The notes: generated by a model from the letters alone, not told the origin. Counted from the first letter of the stretch, positions 36,411-45,460 are shown. The stretch is DNA of 64,000 bases from Oxalobacteraceae bacterium (GCA_030698225.1 JAUYNR010000073.1:1-64000); one strand, 5' to 3'. Numbers and translations are program-made.

Positions 36411-37181
36411 ATGAAACGTGTCATCTTCAATCAAAAGGGCGGTGTCGGCAAATCGACTATCGCGGTTAATCTGGCCTCGATTGCCGCGCACCAGGGCAAA
36501 AAGACGCTGCTGATCGACATGGACCCGCAATGCAATTCCAGCCGCTATCTGCTGGGCGAGGCGGCCAAGCAGATAGCGCCGACGCTGGCTAACTACTTCG
36601 AGCAAACGCTCAATTTCGTCATCTATCCGAAGCCGGCCAGCAGCTACGTCCATGCAACCCGCTTCGAGAACCTGTCGGTGATTCCATCGCATCCAGAAAT
36701 CGGCGAGTTGCAATCCAAGCTGGAATCGCGCCACAAGATCTACAAACTGCGCGACGCACTCAAGGAGCTGGCCAAGGACTATGACGAAATCATCCTCGAT
36801 ACGCCGCCCGCCTATAACTTCTTTACCCAGTCGGCGCTGATCGCCGCCGACTGTTGCCTGATCCCGTTCGACTGCGACGATTTCTCGCGCCAGGCGCTAT
36901 ATACATTGATGAACAATGTGGGAGAAATCAAGGCCGACCACAATCCGGCGTTGACGATCGAGGGCATCGTCGTCAACCAGTTTCAGCCGCGTGCCAGCCT
37001 GCCGCAACGGATGGTCAACGAACTCATTGCTGAGGGTCTGCCGGTACTCGACAGCAAGCTATCGAGCTCAATCAGGATCCGCGAATCGCATGAACAATGC
37101 CTGCCGATGATCCATCTCGATGCGCGCCATAAATTGAGCCAGGAATTTCTGGCGCTGTATCAGGAACTGCAGCCGGTCTAA
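36411..37181 (+). CDS. ParA-family ATPase without ParB partner
   Basis: 256 residues. The deviant Walker A is FNQKGGVGKSTIAVNLA, followed by LLIDMDPQCNSSRYLLG (switch I) and EIILDTPPAYNFFTQSALIA (Walker B). This is the fold of ParA/MinD/Soj ATPases that position cargo on the nucleoid. The neighbours are a helicase and a Tim44-like gene; no parB or centromere-like cluster is visible, so it is an orphan rather than the chromosomal soj. The cargo is unknown. Its 3' flank holds element copy 10 and a strong terminator. Confidence 0.88.
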   Translation: MKRVIFNQKGGVGKSTIAVNLASIAAHQGKKTLLIDMDPQCNSSRYLLGEAAKQIAPTLANYFEQTLNFVIYPKPASSYVHATRFENLSVIPSHPEIGELQSKLESRHKIYKLRDALKELAKDYDEIILDTPPAYNFFTQSALIAADCCLIPFDCDDFSRQALYTLMNNVGEIKADHNPALTIEGIVVNQFQPRASLPQRMVNELIAEGLPVLDSKLSSSIRIRESHEQCLPMIHLDARHKLSQEFLALYQELQPV

Positions 37182-37200
37182 TTGCCGGAGTAACACTTCA

Positions 37201-37280
37201 CATATACAGGTGATTGTATTTTTAATCCAGTATAATTTATATGCGGGAAGTTCAGTGTTTTTAAGCATACTCCCGTTAAA
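37201..37280 (+). repeat. Dispersed 80-bp element, copy 10
   Basis: ATACA-N6-TGTATTTTTAAT from 37204, TGCG at 37242, GTTTT at 37257, ATACTCC at 37267. Between convergent genes and directly before the shared terminator at 37304-37340. Confidence 0.85.
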
Positions 37281-37303
37281 CTGAATGGCAACAGCATCTT
37301 ATG

Positions 37304-37340
37304 AAAAAACCTCTGGTGCCGGTACACCAGAGGTTTTTTT
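37304..37340. terminator. Bidirectional terminator between ParA and Tim44-like genes
   Basis: AAAAAA, then CCTCTGGTG (37310-37318) pairing with CACCAGAGG (37325-37333), then TTTTTTT. It serves both converging transcripts. Confidence 0.93.
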
Positions 37341-37384
37341 ATCGAAGCAATGCGCGGCGATTGCCCGCGCATCGGAGTCCCAAC

Positions 37385-38275
37385 TCAGGGCAGTTGCTGA
37401 ATTCCTGCCAGCACCCAGCCGCCTTGGCCGGATAAGGGCTTGGACAGGTTCCAGACCTCGGCAAAGGCTTCTGCCGGAGCGTGCTCGGACTCCTTGATCA
37501 TGCCGCTGAATTTGACGCTGGCCAGATATTCATTGCGTGTCGTTTCGATCCCCAGCAATTCGGCATCCAGTGAAACGACGTCGGTGACATTCGCCGTTGC
37601 GCCGCGTTCCTGCAATTGCAATTTCAGTTCGCCGAACAATTCCGGCGTGGTGAATTCACGGATATCGTTGGTATCGGCACGGTCCCAGGCAGCTTGCAGG
37701 CGAATGAAATAGGTTTTGGTGTGGCGCAAGAAGCCCTGCACATCGAAGTCGGACGGAATGCTCCAGCTCGCCTGATCGGCAGCGTCGGAGCCCGAAGCGA
37801 ACGATGTCGATTGCAGCGCAGCAGGCGACTGGGCATACATGCCCGAACCAATGACAGGCGTACTGTTAGTGGTATAAGCCCCGGGATACGCTGGCTGCGC
37901 GCCGTTTTTGCCACGCATCCACATCCGATAGATGAACATCGCGGCCATCGCAAACAGCGCCACCATCAACAGGGTGCCGATCATGCTTGCCAACGCGCCG
38001 CCGATGCCGAAGTGCGACAATAACGCCCCCAATCCGAGACCCAGCAAGGCGCCGCCCAGAATGCCTCTCCATGGGCTGGCCGGTTTGGCTGCTGCGGCAG
38101 CGCCCGGTGTCGCGGCCGGCTTGGTCGCCTGTTGCGCTGGCGCCTGACGCGAGACATTGTTCGATTGTTTGCCAAACGAGCTAAAGCCGCCGCCCAAGCG
38201 CCGGGCTTCCGCCTGGGGAATTGCCAGCGTCAGGGCACTGGCCAGCATGACAATGGCAAGCAAGATCTTTTTCAT
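37385..38275 (-). CDS. Tim44-like domain membrane protein
   Basis: 296 residues from ATG 38275 after AGGAG. An N-terminal signal (KKILLAIVMLASALTLAIPQ, then AEARRLGGGFSSFGKQS) leads to a Gln/Ala/Pro linker. Next is a Gly-rich membrane hairpin (GILGGALLGLGLGALLSHFG and ASMIGTLLMVALFAMAAMFI). The C-terminal domain (residues 180-296) has FDVQGFLRHTKTYFIRLQAA, then EFTTPELFGELKLQLQERG, the Tim44/MRP-L45 fold. Bacterial members are of unknown function, perhaps in membrane lipid or transport processes. Confidence 0.88.
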   Translation of the reverse strand: MKKILLAIVMLASALTLAIPQAEARRLGGGFSSFGKQSNNVSRQAPAQQATKPAATPGAAAAAKPASPWRGILGGALLGLGLGALLSHFGIGGALASMIGTLLMVALFAMAAMFIYRMWMRGKNGAQPAYPGAYTTNSTPVIGSGMYAQSPAALQSTSFASGSDAADQASWSIPSDFDVQGFLRHTKTYFIRLQAAWDRADTNDIREFTTPELFGELKLQLQERGATANVTDVVSLDAELLGIETTRNEYLASVKFSGMIKESEHAPAEAFAEVWNLSKPLSGQGGWVLAGIQQLP

Positions 38276-38435
38276 GTGAAGAACTCCTAAAGTTATATCC
38301 GGTGCGCCTGACGGGGCACCGAGCGTTATCAAACTCGCATACGAAACGCCATTATAGTGGGTTCAACATCTCCGGAAAACCGAATATAACTTGACTTCAA
38401 CTTCATAAAAACAGAAGTATTATCGCTTCAATGGA

Positions 38436-39014
38436 TCATTCGATATCAAATCGATGGCAATCCACAGCATGATCGTTGACCATGCCGATGGCCTGCATGT
38501 AAGCGTAAATGATGGTCGAACCGACGAACTTGAAGCCGCGTTTGGCCAGATCCTTGGAGATGCGGTCCGACAACGGCGTCTTGGCCGGGGCTTGCTGCTG
38601 GCCGGTCCAGGCAGTCCGGATCGGTTTGCCATCGACAAAAGCCCACAGATAAGCGTCGAGACTGCCGAATTCGTCGCGCAAGCGCAAATATGCTTGCGCA
38701 TTGGAAATTGCGGCGGCGATCTTGAGGCGGTTGCGCACGATGCCGGCATTCGCCAGCAGTGCAGCGACCTTGGTCGCATCGTAAGCGGCGATCTTGCCAG
38801 CGTCCCAGCCATCGAATGCGGCGCGGTAGTTGTCGCGCTTGTTGAGGATGGTTTCCCAACTCAGCCCTGCTTGCGCACCTTCCAGGTTGAGCATCTCGAA
38901 CAAGCGCACCTCGTCATGGCAAGGCACGCCCCATTCTTGGTCGTGATAGGCGAGGTAGCGCGGATTGGCCGGGTTGACCCAGGCGCAACGCCGCACCGCG
39001 CCCGACATGTTCAT
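38436..39014 (-). CDS. tag: DNA-3-methyladenine glycosylase I
   Basis: 192 residues. RRCAWVNPANPRYLAYHDQE (zinc Cys and His) and WGVPCHDEVRLFEMLNLEGA are diagnostic, followed by QAGLSWETILNKRDNYRAAF. The C-terminal zinc ligands are His and Cys in HAVDCHRF. It removes 3-methyladenine from alkylated DNA in base excision repair. Its ATG overlaps the stop of aroG by four bases, so it is translated as the second gene of that operon, although the functions are unrelated. Confidence 0.93.
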   Translation of the reverse strand: MNMSGAVRRCAWVNPANPRYLAYHDQEWGVPCHDEVRLFEMLNLEGAQAGLSWETILNKRDNYRAAFDGWDAGKIAAYDATKVAALLANAGIVRNRLKIAAAISNAQAYLRLRDEFGSLDAYLWAFVDGKPIRTAWTGQQQAPAKTPLSDRISKDLAKRGFKFVGSTIIYAYMQAIGMVNDHAVDCHRFDIE

Positions 39015-40078
39015 GGGCGCTGGCGTAGCAGTGCGGCGGCGTCGCGAATCATTTTTTCGGTGGTCTCCCAGTCGACGCAGGCGTCAGTCACCGAGCAGCC
39101 GTACTTGAGCTGCGACAGATCGTCCGGAATCGGCTGGTTGCCGGCCACGATATTCGATTCGATCATCACGCCGACCAGCGATGTGCTGCCGTTGCGAACC
39201 TGGTTGATGACGTCCGTCATCACCAGCGGTTGCAGCGCAGGCTTCTTGTAGCTGTTGGCGTGCGAACAATCGACCACGATATTGGCCGGCAAACCGGCCT
39301 TGGCCAGCGCCTGCTCGGCCATCGCCACCGACACCGTATCGTAATTGGGGCGGCCATCGCCGCCGCGCAGCACTACGTGGCCGTAGCGATTGCCGCGGGT
39401 ACGCACGATGGCAACCCGGCCCTGGCCGTTGAGACCGAGGAAGGAATGCGGATGCGAAGCCGACAGGATCGCGTTGATGGCGATGCTGATGTCGCCATCG
39501 GTGCCGTTCTTGAAGCCGACCGGAGTCGACAGCCCGGATGACATTTCGCGGTGGGTCTGCGATTCGGTGGTGCGCGCGCCGATGGCGGTCCAGGCAATCA
39601 GGTCGCCCAGGTATTGCGGCGAGATCGGGTCCAGCGCTTCGGTGCCGGTCGGCAGGCCGAGTTCGCACACATCGAGCAGGAACTGGCGTGCCTTCTCCAT
39701 CCCCTGGTCGACGTGGAACGAGTCGTCCATGTCGGGGTCATTGATGTAGCCTTTCCAGCCGGTGGTGGTGCGCGGTTTTTCGAAATACACCCGCATCACC
39801 AGCAACAGCGTGTCGGCAACCTCGTCCTGCAAGGCTTTCAGGCGGCGCGCGTAGTCGAGTCCGGCCACCGGATCATGAATCGAGCACGGGCCGACCACTA
39901 CGAATAGGCGCGGGTCGCGGCGCTCGAGAATATTGCGCAGCGCTTCCCTGCCGCGCGTGACGCTGGCAGCGGCAGCATCGGTCAGCGGCAGGCGCGCATG
40001 CAGGTCTTCCGGCGAAGGCATCGCATCAAAGGAAGCAACGTTAATGTTTTCAAGATCGATCGAAGAGGCGGTAGTCAT
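39011..40078 (-). CDS. aroG: 3-deoxy-7-phosphoheptulonate synthase, class I
   Basis: 355 residues, normal for the E. coli AroF/G/H type. It reads LFVVVGPCSIHDPVAGLDYA, MRVYFEKPRTTTGWKGYIND, then GARTTESQTHREMSSGLSTP and VGFKNGTDGDISIAINAILS. Metal ligands are Cys in GPCSIH, His in CSHANS, a Glu in MIESN and the late Asp in TDACVDWE. It condenses PEP and erythrose 4-phosphate in the first step of the shikimate pathway. Which aromatic amino acid inhibits it cannot be told. Its upstream region holds element copy 11 on the same strand. Confidence 0.94.
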   Translation of the reverse strand: MTTASSIDLENINVASFDAMPSPEDLHARLPLTDAAAASVTRGREALRNILERRDPRLFVVVGPCSIHDPVAGLDYARRLKALQDEVADTLLLVMRVYFEKPRTTTGWKGYINDPDMDDSFHVDQGMEKARQFLLDVCELGLPTGTEALDPISPQYLGDLIAWTAIGARTTESQTHREMSSGLSTPVGFKNGTDGDISIAINAILSASHPHSFLGLNGQGRVAIVRTRGNRYGHVVLRGGDGRPNYDTVSVAMAEQALAKAGLPANIVVDCSHANSYKKPALQPLVMTDVINQVRNGSTSLVGVMIESNIVAGNQPIPDDLSQLKYGCSVTDACVDWETTEKMIRDAAALLRQRP

Positions 40079-40204
40079 GCTGTTTTCTAATCAGGAGTGG
40101 ACGGAAGTGGATCAGGGCGGGCCCGCAAGCGGGTTGGCTGCCGAACCAGACGATAGTGTAGCCGCTCCGGCCATGGCCGCTGCATTCACTTTCGCACATC
40201 GAAT

Positions 40205-40285
40205 CTTATAGGGAGTATATGATTATAAGTGCAACCTTCCGCAATATTTAATTGCGTATCTTAAAATACATATATCAGTATAATT
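40205..40285 (-). repeat. Dispersed 80-bp element, copy 11 (only minus-strand copy)
   Basis: Read on the minus strand: ATACT-N6-TGTATTTTAAG, TGCG after 27 bases, ATACTCC after another 25. It lies in the aroG/deacetylase divergent gap and points toward aroG. The rest of 40079-40431 shows no gene. Confidence 0.82.
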
Positions 40286-40431
40286 TAAGGATAGCAGCTG
40301 CAGCCAGATCATCGCGGGCGGCAGCAGGATTCCCGAAGGGCGGCTGGCAACTTGCGCCATATTAAGCCTGGCGCCGGATACAATCTCTACAATCAAAAAA
40401 TAACATCCGAATCATCAGCCAGGAGACCCGC

Positions 40432-41358
40432 TTGCTACCCGCTTACATTTCCCACCCGGATTGCATCAAGCATGACATGGGCGATCAGAATCCCGAATGC
40501 CCTGAACGCATAGGTGCAATCAGCGACCACTTGCTGATCAAGGGCTTGCTCGATTACATGATGCCGTACGACGCGCCGCTGGCGACCGAACAGCAACTGG
40601 CGCAAGCCCATTCGACACTGTATATCCATGAACTGGCGGCCCAGGTGCCGGCCAGCGGCTTTTACCAGGTCGATCCCGATACGCGCATGAATCCGTACAC
40701 CTATCAGGCCGCATTGCGCGCCGCCGGCGCAGCGGTGCTGGCGACCGACCTGGTGGTCAGTGGCGAAGCGCCGGTGGCCTTTTGCAACGTGCGCCCGCCC
40801 GGCCACCATGCCGAACGCGCCGCGGCCGGCGGCTTCTGCTTCTTCAACAATGTGGCGGTCGGCATCCGTCACGCGCTCAACGTGCACGGCTTGCAGCGGG
40901 TGGCGCTGGTGGATTTTGACGTCCACCACGGCAACGGCAGCGAAGACATCCTGCATGACGATCCGCGCGTGCTGATGTGCTCCATCTTCGAGACCGGCCT
41001 CTACCCATTTTCAGGCGCAGTGCCGCGCGGACCGAACATGATCAACGTCGGCTTGCCGGCGCGCTCCGGATCGGAAGCATTTCGCGCCGCAGTCGATATG
41101 CACTGGATCCCGGCGCTGGATGCATTCCGGCCGCAGATGCTATTCATTTCGGCCGGATTCGACGGCCACCGCGAAGACGACATGGGCAACCTCGGGCTGG
41201 TGGAGTCCGATTACGCCTGGGTCACCCAGCAACTGGTCGCCGTTGCCAAACGCCACGCCCACGGCCGCATCGTGTCCTGCCTGGAAGGCGGCTACGTGCT
41301 GTCGCCGCTGGCGCGCAGCGTCGCCGCCCACGTCCGGGTACTGATTGGCGCCGATTGA
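40432..41358 (+). CDS. Zinc-dependent histone-deacetylase-family protein (AcuC-like), TTG start
   Basis: 308 residues starting with TTG 40432, five bases after AGGAGA; no suitable ATG exists nearby. Motifs of the class I/II deacetylase fold: NPECPERIGAI, then RPPGHHAERAAAGGFCFFNN (catalytic His pair) and VALVDFDVHHGNGSEDILHD (zinc Asp and His). FISAGFDGHREDDMGNL gives the third zinc ligand Asp. The family deacetylates lysines, polyamines or acetoin-related targets. The next gene, 34 bases later on the same strand, encodes a Pat-type acetyltransferase, which suggests reversible lysine acetylation as the joint role. Confidence 0.88.
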   Translation: MLPAYISHPDCIKHDMGDQNPECPERIGAISDHLLIKGLLDYMMPYDAPLATEQQLAQAHSTLYIHELAAQVPASGFYQVDPDTRMNPYTYQAALRAAGAAVLATDLVVSGEAPVAFCNVRPPGHHAERAAAGGFCFFNNVAVGIRHALNVHGLQRVALVDFDVHHGNGSEDILHDDPRVLMCSIFETGLYPFSGAVPRGPNMINVGLPARSGSEAFRAAVDMHWIPALDAFRPQMLFISAGFDGHREDDMGNLGLVESDYAWVTQQLVAVAKRHAHGRIVSCLEGGYVLSPLARSVAAHVRVLIGAD

Positions 41359-41392
41359 TTTTTTCTGATTCTCTCTGATAAGTGGAAACCGC

Positions 41393-44071
41393 ATGGACAT
41401 GCATCACCTGACACCGCTGTTTTCTCCCCACTCGATCGTGGTATTCGCAGGCGATACCGAGACGCCCGATACCCAGACCGCGCATGCCAGGCTGCTGGTA
41501 AAACAACTGAAGAACGGCGGCTATGCTGGTCCGCTGACTTTTCTCGACATCAACATGCGCGGCACGCTGTCCGATCTGGCCCAGTCACGGGTGGATCTGG
41601 CAATCATCGCGCTGCCCGGCGCACAGTTGGCGGCGGCGCTGGAAGTGGCGGGCCGGATCCAGTGCAAGGCTGCGCTGATTGTTTCCAGCGGGGTAGACGC
41701 AGTTCTGGCGGCCGAGTTGCACGCAATCGCACGCTTGCACGGGATCCACTTGCTGGGACCGAACTGCCTGGGTTTCCAGCATCCGAAAGCCGGCATCAAC
41801 GCCAGCGTGCTGGGGACGATGGCCAAGCCGGGATCGCTGTCGCTGGTGTCGCAATCGGGCGCGTTGACCGCATCGGTACTGGACTGGGCCGACAAGAACG
41901 GCATCGGCTTCGCTTCCGTGGTTTCACTCGGCGCCAACACCGCAGTCGATATCGCCGAAGTGCTCGATTACCTGGCGAGCGACCGCGAAACCCTGAGCAT
42001 CGTGGTGTACATGGAAGGGATTCGCGATGCGCGGCGCTTCATGAGCGCGCTACGGGCCGCAGCCACTGCGAAACCGGTGATCGTGATGAAGTCCGGCCGC
42101 CAGCCGGCCGGTTCGCGCGCCGCCCTGACCCATTCCGGCGCCATCGTCGGCAGCGACGAAGTGTTCGATGCCGCGTTGCGACGTGCCGGCGCGGTGCGGG
42201 TACGCACCTTCGCCCAGCTGTTTTCTGCCGCAAAATGTCTGGCCTCGCGCTACCAGCCGGTCGGCCGGCGGCTGGCCGTGATTACCAATGGCGGCGGCCC
42301 GGGCGTACTGGCAGCCGACTGGGCCAGCGACCTCGGTCTGACGCTGGGCGTACTCTCGGCCGACGCCGGCAGCGCACTGCAATTGCAGTTGCCGGCGCTG
42401 GCCACGCTGCAGGGCTTGATCGACCTGTCGGAAGAAGCCGACGCCAGCCACTACCGGGCCGCACTCAGCACCTGCGCGACAGACGGGTCGATCGACGGCA
42501 TCCTGGTGATTCTATCGCCCAAGCCGGAACTCGATGTGAATGCCATCGCGCAAACCCTGGCCGAATTGCAGCCGGGCATCGGCAAACCGCTGATCACCTG
42601 CTGGATGGGCGATGCGCAGGTTGCCGAAGCACGCAACATCCTGAGCGACGCCGGCATTCCGACCTTCCGCACCCCGGAAGCAGCGGTGGATGCCTTCAGC
42701 AACATCGCCTCGTTCTATCGCAACCAGCAATTGCTGCTGCAAACCCCGCCGCCGCTGACACATTTGGCACAACCCGATGTCGAAGGTGCCCGTATCCTGA
42801 TTGAAAGCGTGCTGGCCGAGCGCCGCAAGGTACTCACCGAAATGGAATCGAAGGCGTTGCTGGCGGCCTTCCATATCCCGCTGACCAAGACCATTCTGGC
42901 CCGTTCCGCGACAGAGGCGATCCTGATTGCCAACCAACTGGGCTACCCGGTCGCGCTAAAGATCGACTCGCCCGACATTTCGCACAAGTCCGACGTGCAC
43001 GGGGTGGCGCTCAATGTATCGAATGCCGCATCGGTGCGCGATATCTGGCAGGACATGATGGCAGCGGTCGCACGCCTGCGCCCGGATGCCCATATCAACG
43101 GCGTGACGATACAGAACATGTCGGGCAAGCCGGAAGGTCGCGAGCTGTACATCGGCGTGACCACCGATGTGCCGTTCGGCCCGGTGATTTCCTTCGGTGC
43201 CGGCGGTACCATGATCGAACTGATCGCCGACCGCGCGGTGGAACTGCCGCCGCTGAACCAGTTTCTGGCCCGACACCTGATCGACCGGGTGCGCTCGGCC
43301 GAGACGCTGGGCGCCTGGCGCGGCATGCCGCCCGCCCACAGAGAGTCGCTGGAGCAGATACTGCTGCGGGTGTCGGAAATGGTCTGCGCACTGCCGCAAT
43401 TGCGCGAAATGGACATCAATCCGGTGATTGTCGACGCCGCCGGAGCACTGGTGGTGGATGCCCGCATCGTCATCGACCAGGGATCGGCCAGGCCGCAAAA
43501 ATACGGCCATCTGGCGATTCTGCCCTACCCGTCTGACTACGAGCAGGAGTGGCCAATGCGTAGCGGCGACAGATATACGGTGCGCCCGATCCGCCCTGAC
43601 GATGCCGAGATGATCCAGACTTTCGTACGCGAATTGTCGCCCAATAGCCGCTATATGCGCTTCATTTCCTCGATGCGTGAACTGCCGTCGAAGATGTTGG
43701 CGCGCTACACCTTGATCGATTACGACCGCGAAATGGCGCTGATAGCGGTGCATCACGTACGCAGCCCCGACCCGGCCGGCGGCATCAGGGAAACCGAGCA
43801 GATGATCGGGGTTTCACGCTATATCACCAATCCGGATTTGCGCAGTTGCGAATTCTCATTGGCGATTGCCGACGCATTCGGCGGTCAGGGACTGGGTTCG
43901 CGAATGATGTTGTCAATCATGGATTTCGCGCGCAACAGGGGTTTGTCGCAAATTGAAGGTTTGGTGTTAAGCAAAAATACGGCGATGCTGAAACTGATGC
44001 ACAGTCTCGGCTTTACAGTCAAACCCTATACGGATGACCCGGATTTCCGCCTTTGCACCAAACTGTTGTAG
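41393..44071 (+). CDS. Pat-type fused acyl-CoA ligase (NDP-forming) and GNAT acetyltransferase
   Basis: 892 residues. In order: CoA-binding domain (about 1-130; IVVFAGDTETPDTQTAHARL), ligase-CoA domain (about 145-460), ATP-grasp domain (about 485-700; GYPVALKIDSPDISHKSDVH) and a C-terminal GNAT domain (about 725-892; YTVRPIRPDDAEMIQTFVRE and later FGGQGLGSRMMLSIMDFARN). This is the layout of Salmonella Pat and E. coli PatZ, which acetylate acetyl-CoA synthetase. His247 in RAALTHSGAIVGSD aligns with the phosphohistidine region of NDP-forming ligases, so ligase activity may persist; this needs comparison. Follows the deacetylase gene. Confidence 0.9.
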   Translation: MDMHHLTPLFSPHSIVVFAGDTETPDTQTAHARLLVKQLKNGGYAGPLTFLDINMRGTLSDLAQSRVDLAIIALPGAQLAAALEVAGRIQCKAALIVSSGVDAVLAAELHAIARLHGIHLLGPNCLGFQHPKAGINASVLGTMAKPGSLSLVSQSGALTASVLDWADKNGIGFASVVSLGANTAVDIAEVLDYLASDRETLSIVVYMEGIRDARRFMSALRAAATAKPVIVMKSGRQPAGSRAALTHSGAIVGSDEVFDAALRRAGAVRVRTFAQLFSAAKCLASRYQPVGRRLAVITNGGGPGVLAADWASDLGLTLGVLSADAGSALQLQLPALATLQGLIDLSEEADASHYRAALSTCATDGSIDGILVILSPKPELDVNAIAQTLAELQPGIGKPLITCWMGDAQVAEARNILSDAGIPTFRTPEAAVDAFSNIASFYRNQQLLLQTPPPLTHLAQPDVEGARILIESVLAERRKVLTEMESKALLAAFHIPLTKTILARSATEAILIANQLGYPVALKIDSPDISHKSDVHGVALNVSNAASVRDIWQDMMAAVARLRPDAHINGVTIQNMSGKPEGRELYIGVTTDVPFGPVISFGAGGTMIELIADRAVELPPLNQFLARHLIDRVRSAETLGAWRGMPPAHRESLEQILLRVSEMVCALPQLREMDINPVIVDAAGALVVDARIVIDQGSARPQKYGHLAILPYPSDYEQEWPMRSGDRYTVRPIRPDDAEMIQTFVRELSPNSRYMRFISSMRELPSKMLARYTLIDYDREMALIAVHHVRSPDPAGGIRETEQMIGVSRYITNPDLRSCEFSLAIADAFGGQGLGSRMMLSIMDFARNRGLSQIEGLVLSKNTAMLKLMHSLGFTVKPYTDDPDFRLCTKLL

Positions 44072-44095
44072 GACCCGGCGGATAAACGCTATTCG

Positions 44096-44809
44096 CTAAA
44101 ACTGTTCGTACCCCAGCAGATAGCGCCATTGTCCTACCGGCAAGCCGGCCAGCGGCATGCGCCCGATACGAATGCGCCGCATGGCTTCTACGCGCAGACC
44201 GACTGCCTTGCACATGTGGGCGATCTGGCCGTCTTGTGCGCCTTTGACCGCAAAGCGCAATCGGGTTTCACTTTGCCAACTGACCTTGACCGGCGCCAGC
44301 GGCCGGCCATTAAAGTACAGTCCGTGATTGAGCAATGCGAGCCCGTTCGGTACCAGCTCAGCACTGACATCGACGATGAATTCCTGCTCGATTCGGGATG
44401 CCTCATCAATCAATTTGCACTTGATTCGCCAATCCTGGGTAAATACCATCAATCCGCTGGATGTCGCATCCAAAGCATCTGTCATGCTCAGATCTGTCAG
44501 ATGTCGCTTCAAGAAACGGATACCGGAACGATCAGCGGCGATACGATTTTCGGTGCTGATGCAAGCCGGCGCGTTCTGCGCCGCCATCCCGACCGGCTTG
44601 TGCAGCAAGATGGTGACCGGCAATGCAGGAATCAAAGTGGCGTGCGGCAGGCGCTCCACCATCTGCTGCGGCAACACCCTGAAGCCGGGCTCTTCGATCA
44701 CCTGCCCATCGACCAAAATCCAGCCACCCTCGATATATTGTTCGGCTTCGCGCCGCGAACATGAGACGACTTCGGCAACGCGTTTGGCCAGGCGAACGGA
44801 TTCTGTCAT
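44096..44809 (-). CDS. RsuA/RluB/RluF-family RNA pseudouridine synthase
   Basis: 237 residues from MTESVRLAKRVAEVVSCSRR at 44809. The N-terminal S4 RNA-binding domain includes SRREAEQYIEGGWILVDGQV. The catalytic Asp is in TDALDATSSGLMVFTQD, where the usual GRLDxxTSG is altered to DALDATSSG. The C-terminus MRRIRIGRMPLAGLPVGQWR is the family signature near the end. It isomerises uridines in rRNA or tRNA; the RluF subgroup (23S U2604) is the closest guess from its length. Convergent to the Pat gene. Confidence 0.87.
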   Translation of the reverse strand: MTESVRLAKRVAEVVSCSRREAEQYIEGGWILVDGQVIEEPGFRVLPQQMVERLPHATLIPALPVTILLHKPVGMAAQNAPACISTENRIAADRSGIRFLKRHLTDLSMTDALDATSSGLMVFTQDWRIKCKLIDEASRIEQEFIVDVSAELVPNGLALLNHGLYFNGRPLAPVKVSWQSETRLRFAVKGAQDGQIAHMCKAVGLRVEAMRRIRIGRMPLAGLPVGQWRYLLGYEQF

Positions 44810-44890
44810 GGTAACGCTCGAATGAATTGGAATCGCGCATTGTAACCGGCGCAACACGAAGGAAGAGTGAATCGGACCGAGCCGAATTGT

Positions 44891-45106
44891 TTATATTGCG
44901 GCGAGCAAGCGATGCGCCAGGGCCTTGGCCTCATCCAGCGCTTCATTCGAAGAACTGGAAACTGTTTCGACGTTGTGCCGCACTTCAGTATGGCCGGTTT
45001 TGGTCTGGTTCTTGAGCAACACTGTGCCCTGGAATCGATCATTACCCAGTATCAGCACATCAACTTCAGCCTTGAAATTGCCTTTTGTATAACTAAGCAG
45101 GGCCAT
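44891..45106 (-). CDS. Conserved hypothetical protein
   Basis: 71 residues. AAGGAG lies seven bases upstream of the ATG. The sequence MALLSYTKGNFKAEVDVLIL, then GNDRFQGTVLLKNQTKTGHT and a helix NEALDEAKALAHRLLAAI, suggests a small beta sheet followed by a helix. No motif identified. Upstream lies the short Pro/Glu-rich gene in the same direction. Function unknown. Confidence 0.7.
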   Translation of the reverse strand: MALLSYTKGNFKAEVDVLILGNDRFQGTVLLKNQTKTGHTEVRHNVETVSSSSNEALDEAKALAHRLLAAI

Positions 45107-45185
45107 ATCCCACTCCTTGATCGCCAGAATGCATGGGCTAATAACGATGCAGAGACCCCGGCTGAATGTGCAGTCCCTACTTTAA

Positions 45186-45335
45186 CTAGGTGCCGCTCGG
45201 ATTATGGTCCGGCACCGGTGGTTCATCCATAGGCTCGGGCAAGCGCTCCGGCAATTCAGGCTCTTCCACCGGTTCGGGCGTGGGCGCCTGATGCTCGCAG
45301 ACTAAAACGCTGGTAATTTTTCGCATGTCAAACAT
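45186..45335 (-). CDS. Small Pro/Glu-rich protein
   Basis: 49 residues from ATG 45335, with GGAGGG seven bases before it. The sequence begins MFDMRKITSVLVCEHQAPTP and continues with PEPVEEPELPERLPEPMDEP. The Pro-Glu repeats predict an extended disordered tail. No family known to me. Support comes from the ribosome binding site and the consistent direction with the next gene downstream. Confidence 0.5.
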   Translation of the reverse strand: MFDMRKITSVLVCEHQAPTPEPVEEPELPERLPEPMDEPPVPDHNPSGT

Positions 45336-45402
45336 TGCATCCCTCCGCGCAAATATGCCACTGAGTAACGTTAGCATCGCAATCTGAAACCGCATTGAGA
45401 TT

Positions 45403-45460
45403 GCGCATATCTGCTTGCAACAACCCCGGCTACCGGTAGTTGTTGCAAGCAGATATGCGC
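45403..45460. repeat. Perfect 22-bp inverted repeat
   Basis: Arms 45403-45424 (starting GCGCATATCTGCTTGC) and 45439-45460 are exact reverse complements around a 14-base loop (CCCGGCTACCGGTA), itself partly palindromic. There is no T run after either arm. It lies between the small Pro/Glu-rich gene's upstream side and the 3' side of the glycine-zipper gene. Confidence 0.85.

Noticed and set aside
45403-45460. 22-bp inverted repeat as a rho-independent terminator
   Set aside because: No U tract on either strand and the stem is far longer than usual.
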